Shown in pieces: positions 50,332 through 58,552 of a stretch of 64,000 nucleotides of DNA. The stretch is taken from the NCBI RefSeq assembly GCF_900637905.1, contig NZ_LR134472.1:186001-250000 (forward strand), in the 5' to 3' direction. The stretch comes from Parvimonas micra. Lineage in GTDB: Bacteria; Bacillota; Clostridia; Tissierellales; Peptoniphilaceae. Every line of letters starts with the position of its first letter. Position 1 is the stretch's first letter. The notes beneath the pieces were generated by a model. It saw nothing but the letters and a program-made list of their open reading frames with translations, did not search any database and had not been told where the DNA came from. A program made the position numbers and the translations under genes.

Positions 50332-51181
50332 AACTTTTACTCTTTCTGTTGATAACAAATAATAAAATATTAATGATTAAAACCAAAATCAAAAGTATAA
50401 ATCCACTTGCAAAAAGTGCATAATAATGTTCACTATAGACTTCACTCATCCCTATTTCAAGTGCAATAAGCGATGGAATAGTCTGTGCTTTTGACAATAA
50501 TTTTGGAAAAATCGGTGCATTTCCTATAACCATCATAACTGCCATTGTTTCCCCTATTGCTCTGGAGAATGAAATCATAAGGCCTGTTAAAATTGAAAAA
50601 TGCAATTTCTTTAAAACTACTTTTCTTATAAAAAACTCTTTACTTATTCCCAAAGCATCAGAATCTCTTTGATATTTTTTCTTAATAAGTTCAATTGTTT
50701 CAATAAGATTAGAAACAAAATAAGGTAAAATCATTATTGATAAGATAATACTACCTGCAAGAACACTTTCTCCAGCAGAAATCTTAAATATTCTTTCTAT
50801 ATTTTTTACAATTATAATCATTCCAAAAAAACCATAAATTATTGACGGAATACCTGCCAAAATGTTTATAAGCCATATAAGTATAACTCTTGACTTTTTT
50901 GTATAAAAGGATATAAATATTGCTGTTCCAATAGCTATAGGAAGTGAAATAATACAAGCTAGAATAGATATAAATACACTTGCTAATAGTATATTAAAGA
51001 TTCCGAAACTTCCTGAAACTTCCGTTGCATCCCAAACTCTTCCAAAAATAAATTTTAGAAAATTATTTTTAAGAAAAAATGGTAATGACTGATTATACAA
51101 AAAGACTATTAGAGTCAACAAAAGTAAGATTGTAAATAATGTAAAAATATAGACTGTGTATTTAAAAACTTTATTTTTCAT
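50318..51181 (-). CDS. pstC: phosphate ABC transporter permease PstC
   Basis: 287 residues with six membrane segments. Motifs are IPSIIYGFFG, QRDSDALGISKEFFIRKVVL and SRAIGETMAVMMVIGNAP, the last being a strong PstC signature. It lies 82 bases after pstS, with a terminator-like hairpin between them that ends just before its GGAG site. Confidence 0.93.
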   Translation of the reverse strand: MKNKVFKYTVYIFTLFTILLLLTLIVFLYNQSLPFFLKNNFLKFIFGRVWDATEVSGSFGIFNILLASVFISILACIISLPIAIGTAIFISFYTKKSRVILIWLINILAGIPSIIYGFFGMIIIVKNIERIFKISAGESVLAGSIILSIMILPYFVSNLIETIELIKKKYQRDSDALGISKEFFIRKVVLKKLHFSILTGLMISFSRAIGETMAVMMVIGNAPIFPKLLSKAQTIPSLIALEIGMSEVYSEHYYALFASGFILLILVLIINILLFVINRKSKSYDKI

Positions 51182-51196
51182 AATTACTCCAAAAAA

Positions 51197-51219
51197 GAGG
51201 AATACAAAAAGTATTCCTC
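51197..51219 (-). terminator. terminator-like hairpin between pstS and pstC
   Basis: GAGGAATAC/GTATTCCTC, a perfect 9-bp stem with a 5-base loop and T6 on the minus strand. It would let pstS be made in excess over the membrane genes. Confidence 0.75.
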
Positions 51220-51263
51220 AGTATTTTCTAAATTTTATTGCAAAACAATAAGGTTGTCCAATA

Positions 51264-52196
51264 TTATTTGCTTGGTATGAATCCCATACTTTTTATAACT
51301 TTCTTTCCTTCTTCTGATTGAAGTAAATCAACAAATACTTTTTCAGTTGCAGTTAATTTTCCACTCTTCATAATGATTAAAGGTCTTGAAATATAGTAAC
51401 TGTTATTTAAAATATTTTCTTCAGTTGGTTCAACATTATCAACTTTCATAGGAATTAACTTTCCTTGGTTTTGATTAGTAATACCATATGATGCATATCC
51501 AATAGCATTTTTATTTTCAATAATTTTTGAAACTAATGCACCCATTGAAGGAGCTTGAATCGCATCTTCTCTAACCTTAACATCTTTCATTATTTTCTTT
51601 TGGAAAACTTCATGAGCTCCACCACCTAAATCACGAGTTACAACTACAATTTCTTCATCAGGTAAAGATGGATCTACTTGTTTCCATGTTTTATATTCTC
51701 CTGAAAAAATCTTTATGATTTCTTCTTTAGTTAAATTTCCATTTTTAGCTTTTAAAATATTATTATCAGGATTAACACAAATACAAAGAGCGTCAAGACC
51801 TAAAGTATAAGATTCCAAATCCTTAACCTTTTCTTTTTCTGAATCCTTAATATCACGAGCAAGCATTCCAAAATTTGCAACTTTATCAAGAACAGCCTTA
51901 ACTCCTGCACCTGAACCACCAGATGAAACAAAAATAGTTATATTTTCTTTTGGCAATGAAGAATCAACCTTATCCCAAGTTGTATATTTTTCAATAAAAT
52001 CTGTAGCAATCTTATTGATTACAGGAGCTAAAGTTGAAGAACCACTAAAACTAATTTGTGCATTAACAGTATCAGACTTGCTTTCAGTTTTATTTGTTTC
52101 CTCTTTCTTTTCAGTATTTTGTTTTTGTCCTGAACAAGCAGTAAACATAATACAAACTGCTAAAAGAGCCATTAATTTTTTTAAATATTTTTTCAT
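51264..52196 (-). CDS. pstS: phosphate-binding lipoprotein PstS
   Basis: 310 residues with a lipoprotein signal (LLAVCIMFTACSG; Cys at about 21) and a charged linker. The phosphate-binding fold shows ISFSGSSTLAPVI, FVSSGGSGAGVKAV and VVTRDLGGGAHEVF. The start has AGGAGG upstream. It is the first gene of pstSCAB. No pho regulatory genes or phoU are seen in the window. Confidence 0.94.
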   Translation of the reverse strand: MKKYLKKLMALLAVCIMFTACSGQKQNTEKKEETNKTESKSDTVNAQISFSGSSTLAPVINKIATDFIEKYTTWDKVDSSLPKENITIFVSSGGSGAGVKAVLDKVANFGMLARDIKDSEKEKVKDLESYTLGLDALCICVNPDNNILKAKNGNLTKEEIIKIFSGEYKTWKQVDPSLPDEEIVVVTRDLGGGAHEVFQKKIMKDVKVREDAIQAPSMGALVSKIIENKNAIGYASYGITNQNQGKLIPMKVDNVEPTEENILNNSYYISRPLIIMKSGKLTATEKVFVDLLQSEEGKKVIKSMGFIPSK

Positions 52197-52306
52197 AATA
52201 TCCTCCTAAAATAAAACCTAGCTATATTTTACAACAAAGAAAATATAATGTAAAATAGATTTTATTAATGGATATTAGTTATTTATAAGGAATTCTTATT
52301 ATAATT

Positions 52307-53746
52307 TTACTCCATTTTTGATTGTAAAAATTTTAAAACTTCACTGAAATTGCAAAAATATTTATCTTCAAAATCAACAAACCCTAATTTTATTTTTTCT
52401 TCACTTTCACTTATTATAAATTTTTCATTTGTCGAAATTCCTAATTTTTCAGATAATATTTGATAAAATTCATCATCATCTCCTTTATCTTTCATATTAT
52501 TTTCTATTTTTATTTTCCCAATCTCTTTTTTGTCTAGAATAGTATAATCATAACTGAATAAATTATAATTTTTTAAACACTTTTCTATATCTTTCCTTTC
52601 AATTTCATTCGAACAAAATATTATTTGTATTCCATTTTCTTCTAAAAATTTTATTGTATCTTTTAATTCTTCCTGTTTAATTAATTTATTACTATATTCT
52701 ATAAAAATAGTAGTTAAATAGTATTTATTAAAGAATTCATCTCTTAAACATAATTGTTTTATATTATGTTTTATATAAAAATTTTCATAATTATTAATTA
52801 AATAATCAAGTAAATTTAAATACATTTTTTTATCTTTATAAGATGTATAATCTATAAATCCAATAAAAATAAAAAATAATAACATCACAAATAAAATTAA
52901 TATATCATCATTCTCAATGATAACGTTTAATTTACTTTTAAAATATTCTAAAGATTTAACTTGATATGTTGCTGTAATAAGATTAAATATCGGAGAAATT
53001 ACAGTGAACATAAGACCAAATATTACTAAAATAATATTTATTAATTTAAAATTTTCAAAAAAATATATTTTTTTCTCAACTAAAAATCTTTCTCTTAATA
53101 AATTTTCTTTTGTTTTAAATTTATTTAATATTTTATTTTCTACATTCTTTAATTTATAATGATTTTCGTATATTACATCTTTACATATTATACATTTTAA
53201 ATCTTTCTTTACTTTATAGCCATAACCTACGTAAGATTCTTTAAACCATTTGTCTAAAGAAAACTTAGATTCCTTATATTTGATATAAAAAACAAAGTAT
53301 AATTGAATAAACCTAAATAATAAAATTCCTAATATATAATATATTAAATTATCATTTATACAACCCATAGAATATTTAATAAAAATAACAATATATGCTA
53401 TAATTTCTATTATTTGACCACAACATAAAAATAAACATATTTTTGGGTAACTAAATTTTGAATCATTAATACTGCTCCTATATAAATATGAAGGTATACA
53501 CATAACGATAATTAAGGTGATAATTGAAGAACAAATTAAAGTATATCTATTATATTTAGAGAAAAAAATATATATACAAAACAAAATTACAGAAACTATA
53601 GTAGGAAAAATAATATAACTTATACTTATTACATTAATCATTTTTTTATACTTATAAATTTTTCTTAAACACCAATCTGTAAACTTTTCATTGGTTCTTT
53701 CTGCAAAATCATTTAGTTTTTTCCGCATTATTTTAATTTTATCCAT
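52307..53746 (-). CDS. six-segment membrane protein of unknown function (paralogue of 58553-59632)
   Basis: I do not recognise this ~479-residue protein. There are about four membrane segments in the first 160 residues, a cytoplasmic stretch, two more segments, and a C-terminal soluble domain of about 140 residues. The middle WFKESYVGYG...KTKENLLRERFLVEKK lines up with WFDNEYFGYS...PTENDLIREKFLLEKN of the 58553-59632 protein, so the two are distant paralogues that sit on either side of the toxin cassette. The ATG at 53746 has GGAGGG upstream. The promoter -10 is inside the 44-bp repeat. A role linked to the cassette is possible but unproven. Confidence 0.65.
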   Translation of the reverse strand: MDKIKIMRKKLNDFAERTNEKFTDWCLRKIYKYKKMINVISISYIIFPTIVSVILFCIYIFFSKYNRYTLICSSIITLIIVMCIPSYLYRSSINDSKFSYPKICLFLCCGQIIEIIAYIVIFIKYSMGCINDNLIYYILGILLFRFIQLYFVFYIKYKESKFSLDKWFKESYVGYGYKVKKDLKCIICKDVIYENHYKLKNVENKILNKFKTKENLLRERFLVEKKIYFFENFKLINIILVIFGLMFTVISPIFNLITATYQVKSLEYFKSKLNVIIENDDILILFVMLLFFIFIGFIDYTSYKDKKMYLNLLDYLINNYENFYIKHNIKQLCLRDEFFNKYYLTTIFIEYSNKLIKQEELKDTIKFLEENGIQIIFCSNEIERKDIEKCLKNYNLFSYDYTILDKKEIGKIKIENNMKDKGDDDEFYQILSEKLGISTNEKFIISESEEKIKLGFVDFEDKYFCNFSEVLKFLQSKME

Positions 53747-53772
53747 AACATAACCCTCCATTAGTACAATAA

Positions 53773-53816
53773 TATTATATCATATTTTAATTATTTAACA
53801 TAAAAATAGGGCTAGA
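53773..53816. repeat. 44-bp direct repeat, left copy
   Basis: Identical over 44 bases to 57836-57879 (offset 4,063). It contains, in minus-strand order, one arm of a terminator, its T-tract (CCCTATTTTTATG) and, further on, an extended -10 (TGATATAAT; TATAAT at 53779-53774) for the membrane-protein gene. Confidence 0.85.
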
Positions 53817-53831
53817 CTAATATCTAACCCT
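53808..53831 (-). terminator. terminator of the LXG-immunity operon
   Basis: AGGGCTAGA/TCTAACCCT, a 9-bp stem (one G-U in RNA) with a 6-base loop; ATTTTTATG follows on the minus strand. It partly overlaps the left direct repeat. Confidence 0.75.
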
Positions 53832-53893
53832 TATCTATTATATATTATGTTTGATAATATTATCACTAATACTTTCTCTGTTTTACTCTTCAT
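53831..53893 (-). pseudogene. truncated third TipC-like immunity gene
   Basis: Twenty codons, MKSKTEKVLVIILSNIIYNR-stop, preceded by CAGGAGAAAAGAAA. The first residues and the upstream 80 bases (53894-53982) resemble the start and flank of the 53983-54661 copy, so this is the beginning of another duplicated unit cut off at the terminator. Confidence 0.6.
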
Positions 53894-53982
53894 TTTCTTT
53901 TCTCCTGTTTTACATACTTTATATATTTGTAATTATTTCTCAAATTTTTTATAAAGTCAAACAGTTTTAACTTAATTTTTCC

Positions 53983-54661
53983 CTAATCCACTCCATCAAA
54001 TAATTGACTTCTTTCTATCTTTACTGTTCCTAAATTATCCTTTGAATATCTTGAATTTGTATATTTTTCCCAATCTCCTATTACTTTTTCATACAGCAAT
54101 TCATCTGCTGTTTCTTTCAAGTCTTTTATGGATATATTATTTTTTTCTAAATATTCTTTTATCTTTGATATCTCATCAATTTCAGCTTCTGGCATTTTTT
54201 TTGTATTATCAAAAAAATCAACATTTTCTACCATTTTCTTGCTTTCTATATCATATTTGTAATGTATAGAAAATGTTATTTTCTTTTCAAGTATCTTATT
54301 ATAAAAGCTTATATCTATTTTTTTTTTTATCATAAATAAATTTAAATCCTATATCCCATTCTCCTATTTTTTTTGTTTTATATTTCTTTTTATATCTTTC
54401 TTCTACTGTATTATTCCTATCACTCAATTCTTTGACAGAAGGATTAACCATAAAATCATTCCTATTCCATTGATGTATTCCTGGTATATTTCTAAATGGT
54501 GTATTAGCACCTCTCTTATATACTTTTTTCTCTCCATAATACATTTCATCAAATATATTTTTTTCTTTTGGATTCTTTCTATTATATAATGTAAATATAA
54601 ATACTAATGATACAAGTATTATGATTACTATTGCTAATGTTACTTTTATTTTACTTTTCAT
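53983..54661 (-). pseudogene. TipC-like immunity gene, frameshifted
   Basis: A near-copy of the intact gene at 54732-55391: membrane anchor, NIFDEMYYGEKKVYKR, FRNIPGIHQWNRNDF, and an almost identical C-terminus (IKEYLEKNNISIKDLKET...SQLFDGVD). The frame breaks in a run of eleven A (plus-strand T at 54318-54328). Ten A would restore one frame of about 225 residues. This may be a true pseudogene, a slippage-controlled gene, or a sequencing error. Confidence 0.75.
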
Positions 54662-54731
54662 TTCTTTTCTCCTGTTTTCATACTCTATATATTCTTTATA
54701 AAGTTAAACAGTTATTCATTATTTCTTTTAA

Positions 54732-55391
54732 CTAATCCACTCCATCAAATAATTGACTTCTTTCTATTTTTACTATCCCTAAATTATCTTTTGAATATCT
54801 TGAATTTGCATATTTTTCCCAATCTCCTATTACTTTTTCAAACAACAATTCGTCCCCTGTTTCTTTTAAGTCTTTTATGGATATATTATTTTTTTCTAAA
54901 TATTCTTTTATTCTTGGTATATCTTCAATTCTGGCATTTTCTCTTGGTAATTTATCATCATATAAACTAATTTCTTCACGCGGTATCTTTTTATCTATTT
55001 CATAATAATAATTAAAAGTTATATATAGTTTTTCTTTAATAATTTTAGTGGTAAAATTTATGGCTATGTCTTTTTTTTCAAAATTAAAAGAAAAGTGAAT
55101 TGTCCATTCTCCTATTTTTTTTGTTTTATATTTCTTTTCATATCTTTCGGCTACTATTGGATTTTCTCTAATCGTTGTATCTTTCATATCATTTCTGTTC
55201 CATCGATGTATTCCAGGTATGTCCCAAAATGGAGTTTCTTCAAATCTACTATATACTTTTTTCTCTCCATAATACATTTCATCAAAGATATTCTTTTCAT
55301 TCAGATTTATTAGATTTATTATCTTGTACACTACTATTACTAATACCATTGATACTAAAACTATTAATGCTGTCTTTACTACACTTTTCAT
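54732..55391 (-). CDS. tipC: TipC-family immunity protein (intact)
   Basis: 219 residues: an N-terminal membrane anchor (ALIVLVSMVLVIVVYKIINL), then an extracytoplasmic domain with NIFDEMYYGEKKVYSR and FWDIPGIHRWNRND. This layout and the FDEMYY segment match what I know of the TipC family, which protects against the TelC LXG toxin outside the membrane. The ATG overlaps the toxin stop as ATGA, so the two are translationally coupled, as expected for an immunity gene. Confidence 0.75.
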   Translation of the reverse strand: MKSVVKTALIVLVSMVLVIVVYKIINLINLNEKNIFDEMYYGEKKVYSRFEETPFWDIPGIHRWNRNDMKDTTIRENPIVAERYEKKYKTKKIGEWTIHFSFNFEKKDIAINFTTKIIKEKLYITFNYYYEIDKKIPREEISLYDDKLPRENARIEDIPRIKEYLEKNNISIKDLKETGDELLFEKVIGDWEKYANSRYSKDNLGIVKIERSQLFDGVD

Positions 55392-57103
55392 TTCTTATCT
55401 CCCACTTTTTCATACTCTATATATTCATTATTTTCATTTTTTAAATTCATTATAAAGTTATATCCTACTGGATTCATCTTCTTTAACTCCTCATTAGTAA
55501 ATCTGTAATATCCTTGATTTCCTAATACTTTATTTTGAATTTCACTTTCAATATATTTAAATCCTACTATTTTCTTAAACATTTTTGCTCTGTTTATTGT
55601 TCCTTCTCGTATTCCTTTATAGTATTCATTATACACTTCAATAGGATTTTTATTTTTGTCTTTGTTGCATAGATGTAAAATATTTACTGCATCTAAATCA
55701 GCTTTATAATCATCACAATTCATTGATGGTTTTTTCACTACCTGACTTGTAACATCTCCTCTCCATCCTGCCAATTCATTTGTCAATTTGTGTGAATCTA
55801 CTGAACTATACATTAATCCTACTATATTTGCCGGTCTAAAATAGTAATTATACAGATTTGTAGCCATTGTTATTGATTGATGAGTACAATCTCCCTTTCC
55901 ATAATATGCTTCTTTGTCTCTATTCCATTTATCTATAAAGTCTTTTATAGTCAAATGTTCTCCATATACTTTCTTATATTCAGCATACTCTTTTTTGAAC
56001 TTTTCTTCAATATCTTTTTTCTTATCAGGATTTTTAAACATATAATTTCCATCAATTTCCTTTTCACCAGAAAATCTATGTTGATTATCCAATTCATACG
56101 TCAACTGTAAGTACTCTTTTTTTGTTAATCCTAGTTGTCTGTATATACCTTCTAACTTATTTTTAAGGTTTAAATCCTTTACTTTATTTAACTGTGTTGT
56201 TAATAGCTCTTCCTTATAAAAATATTCCATCAAATCTCCTGCTGTTCCAGCCCACTTAAATCCTTTATAATGTCTTGCTCCTATAATTCTGTTAAATATA
56301 TAAAATCTTTCTTCTTTACTTAAATGTGCAAATTTTTTATCTATTGCTCTTTTTAACTTTAGTATTAAATTTGTTGTTCTTTCGTCAAAGCCAAAATCTT
56401 TCATTAAAACTTCTTTATATTCCTTCTCTTCTCTAGTTTCTATTTTTCTTGCTTCATTTAGTTCGTTTAGTATATTTAGTTTTCTTAGCCATTCTTCTCC
56501 TTTTAACTCTTTTATATCAAATTCTCCTGACATTGAATTATAACAGCTTGTATTTCCTATTGATCTTAATCCTTCTCTTATTGCTCTACTTAGTTCTTCT
56601 ATTTCTCTTGTTATATGCTCTGTTCTTTGATTAAATAATCTTAACTTATGTAGCAATTCTTCATAATATCTTCTCATATTTCTATATGCATTCGAACTTA
56701 CTAGAAGATGATTTTTATATTTATATTCTCCTTGTACAATTTCATTTGACATAAGACTTTCTAGTCTTCTTTCTTGTGCTCTATATTCTGCTATTATTAA
56801 TTCTAATTCTTCTTCATTTAAACTACTACTATGTACTTCTCTTACATATCTTTCAGGTAACTCTTTTGACACTTTTGTTATTAATTCTAATAACAGTTTT
56901 CCTCCCTTTACTATTGGCATTATTACTTCTTCAAAATATTCTCTCATTGCATCATAAGCTTGTCCTTTTAATTCCCCTGTTGTATAGCTTATCTTTGTTA
57001 TTGCCCTTATTAAACCTTCATACCCTTCTATTTTATTTTTCATTTCTTTTTCTATGCTTTCTGCTTGTCTCCTAGAGTCTTCCAAGTTCATATTTATACT
57101 CAT
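55388..57103 (-). CDS. LXG-domain T7SS toxin with TelC-like C-terminus
   Basis: 571 residues. Residues ~1-190 are helical and carry the LXG signature (GELKGQAYDAMREYF, 43-57), used for export through a type VII (Esx) system. Residues ~340-480 resemble the TelC toxin domain: GKGDCTHQSITMATN (402-416), ELAGWRGDVTSQ (443-454) and CDDYKADLDAVNI (463-475), an Asp-rich set fitting a metal-dependent phosphatase. TelC of Streptococcus intermedius cleaves lipid II outside the cell. The presence of TipC-like genes directly downstream supports the same target. It follows the two Lap-like genes. Either ATG at 57103 or 57091 could be used. Confidence 0.8.
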   Translation of the reverse strand: MSINMNLEDSRRQAESIEKEMKNKIEGYEGLIRAITKISYTTGELKGQAYDAMREYFEEVIMPIVKGGKLLLELITKVSKELPERYVREVHSSSLNEEELELIIAEYRAQERRLESLMSNEIVQGEYKYKNHLLVSSNAYRNMRRYYEELLHKLRLFNQRTEHITREIEELSRAIREGLRSIGNTSCYNSMSGEFDIKELKGEEWLRKLNILNELNEARKIETREEKEYKEVLMKDFGFDERTTNLILKLKRAIDKKFAHLSKEERFYIFNRIIGARHYKGFKWAGTAGDLMEYFYKEELLTTQLNKVKDLNLKNKLEGIYRQLGLTKKEYLQLTYELDNQHRFSGEKEIDGNYMFKNPDKKKDIEEKFKKEYAEYKKVYGEHLTIKDFIDKWNRDKEAYYGKGDCTHQSITMATNLYNYYFRPANIVGLMYSSVDSHKLTNELAGWRGDVTSQVVKKPSMNCDDYKADLDAVNILHLCNKDKNKNPIEVYNEYYKGIREGTINRAKMFKKIVGFKYIESEIQNKVLGNQGYYRFTNEELKKMNPVGYNFIMNLKNENNEYIEYEKVGDKK

Positions 57104-57120
57104 TTCCCCATATTCTCCTT

Positions 57121-57390
57121 TTATTTCTTTTCATTTTCCATTTTATTATTTATATATTTTAAACTTGTTTGTAAATTTTCTTCATCATCTAATATCATAG
57201 TATTAATATTTTTTGACTCTTCTTCCAAAAGTTCATAAAAGCCTTGAATTTTCATATCGAATTTCCCATGGTCTATATTTCTTTTTAATTCTTTTTCTTT
57301 TCTTATATATTCTTCATATTCCATTTTAAAATTATTTAGCCTTCTTAACTTATCTTTTATAAATTCCTTTTCATTTTCTAACTCTTTCAT
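57121..57390 (-). CDS. Lap2-like LXG partner (DUF3958-type)
   Basis: 89 residues, entirely helical and highly charged (KEKELKRNIDHGKFDMKIQG in the middle). It sits directly in front of the LXG gene, where Lap2 (DUF3958) proteins lie in streptococcal LXG operons; these form a targeting complex with the LXG domain and Lap1. The assignment rests on position, size and helical nature more than on a clear motif. Confidence 0.6.
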   Translation of the reverse strand: MKELENEKEFIKDKLRRLNNFKMEYEEYIRKEKELKRNIDHGKFDMKIQGFYELLEEESKNINTMILDDEENLQTSLKYINNKMENEKK

Positions 57391-57425
57391 TTTTTAATAC
57401 TTCTTCCTTTTTTTATATATTATAT

Positions 57426-57695
57426 TTATCTTTTTAAAAATTTTTCTCCTATTTGATTATCTGCTTTTCTTAATGTTGATTCAACTACAAAAACTTTATT
57501 TAACGAAATATCAAATAAATTTTTAATTTCTGTAGTAATAGATATTCCTTCTCTAATTGATTCATGTATTCTTTTATTTCCTATAACAGTTGTACTAAAA
57601 TCCAAACTTATACTTAATACATTTGTTAATGCTTTTAGTTCTACTTCCATTTCTTTAATTATATCTTCAACTATTATACTACTACTTTGTATCAT
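57426..57695 (-). CDS. Lap1-like LXG partner (DUF3130/TIGR04197-type)
   Basis: 89 residues with the WXG100-like two-helix character; in related proteins the N-terminus is rich in Ser/Thr (here MIQSSSIIVEDI) and a central turn contains small residues. It is the first gene of the effector operon, the Lap1 position. A GGAGA site precedes the ATG, and the promoter -10 in the right direct repeat is about 140 bases upstream. Confidence 0.6.
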   Translation of the reverse strand: MIQSSSIIVEDIIKEMEVELKALTNVLSISLDFSTTVIGNKRIHESIREGISITTEIKNLFDISLNKVFVVESTLRKADNQIGEKFLKR

Positions 57696-57835
57696 TTTTA
57701 TTCTCCATTATATTATCTTATTTTAATTATCAATAAACAATTGTATTAATTTAACTGTTTACTTATTTGTCTTGTATTATTCCATGTGTTTTTTTATTTA
57801 TTTTATATATAAATTCTTAAATTTTTATATATTAT

Positions 57836-57879
57836 TATTATATCATATTTTAATTATTTAACATAAAAATAGGGCTAGA
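57836..57879. repeat. 44-bp direct repeat, right copy (promoter region of the LXG operon)
   Basis: Identical to 53773-53816. On the minus strand it gives the T-tract and one arm of the HAD-gene terminator, then TGATATAAT (TATAAT at 57842-57837), which would start the lap1-lap2-LXG-tipC transcript. A good -35 is not evident. Confidence 0.85.
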
Positions 57880-57894
57880 ATATGTTCTAACCCT
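57871..57894 (-). terminator. terminator after the HAD hydrolase
   Basis: AGGGCTAGAA/TTCTAACCCT, a 10-bp stem with one G-U and a TATG loop, followed by ATTTTTATG on the minus strand. It partly overlaps the right direct repeat. Confidence 0.8.
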
Positions 57895-57897
57895 ATT

Positions 57898-58551
57898 TTA
57901 TAATATATTAATTTCTCCTTTAAAAAACTCCAAAACTTCTCCCAAATCTTCAAAGATATAATCTGCTTTTGTTTGATCTTGTCCGAAGAATTTATCTTCT
58001 ATAGCAATTACTTTTATATCTGCATTTTTCCCAGATTCTATTCCCCTTGTTGAGTCCTCTATTACAAAAGCATCTTCCTTAGAAACTTTTAAAAATTCAC
58101 AGGCTTTTAGATAGACATCCGGATTTGGCTTACTTTTTTTGACTTCATCAGAACTTACTATAAAGTCAAAGTACTTTAAAATTTCACAATCTTTTAATGC
58201 CTTTTCAATTGTCTTTTTAGGACTTGATGAGCAAACAGCAGTTTTTATTTTATGTTTTTTTAAAAATATTAAAATTTCTTTTACATAAGGCTTTAGAATT
58301 GCTTTATAGTCAATAGGATGTTCTAAAAAATACTTTCTATTTTCTTCTTCTATCTCAGAAATTGTATATTTTTTATTGAGCATTTCATACAGCAAATTAT
58401 ATGTTCCTTCCATATTCGTACCGATAAGTCTAAAAGTATCTTCGAGTTTTCCTTTAAAACCCCTTTTAGAAATCCAATCATAAGTTCCCTTCATATAAAA
58501 CATTTCTGAATCTATAAGGACTCCATCCATATCAAAAAGTACAGCTTTCAT
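57898..58551 (-). CDS. HAD-family phosphatase / beta-phosphoglucomutase-like
   Basis: 217 residues. Motif I is FDMDGVLIDSE (residues 6-16), motif II is AVCSSSPKK, the Lys of motif III is in SSDEVKKSKPNPDVYLKACE and motif IV is FVIEDSTRGIESGKNA. The cap insertion after motif I places it in the beta-phosphoglucomutase/GPP-like subfamily. The substrate is not defined by the sequence. It is 1 base after the membrane-protein gene 58553-59632. Confidence 0.88.
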   Translation of the reverse strand: MKAVLFDMDGVLIDSEMFYMKGTYDWISKRGFKGKLEDTFRLIGTNMEGTYNLLYEMLNKKYTISEIEEENRKYFLEHPIDYKAILKPYVKEILIFLKKHKIKTAVCSSSPKKTIEKALKDCEILKYFDFIVSSDEVKKSKPNPDVYLKACEFLKVSKEDAFVIEDSTRGIESGKNADIKVIAIEDKFFGQDQTKADYIFEDLGEVLEFFKGEINIL

Positions 58552-58552
58552 A

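Noticed and set aside
51236-51256. TTATTG/CAATAA near the pstS stop, and a similar string at 11654
   Set aside because: Short AT-rich match, likely by chance; the clear hairpin at 51197-51219 explains the site better.
53831-55391. CRISPR-like repetition in the immunity region
   Set aside because: The repeats are about 700 bases, coding, and unequal; they are gene duplications, not spacers and repeats.
56449-57075. Leucine-rich plus-strand frames suggesting membrane peptides
   Set aside because: They are antisense to the Lys/Glu-rich helical LXG gene, which creates Leu/Phe-rich mirror frames.
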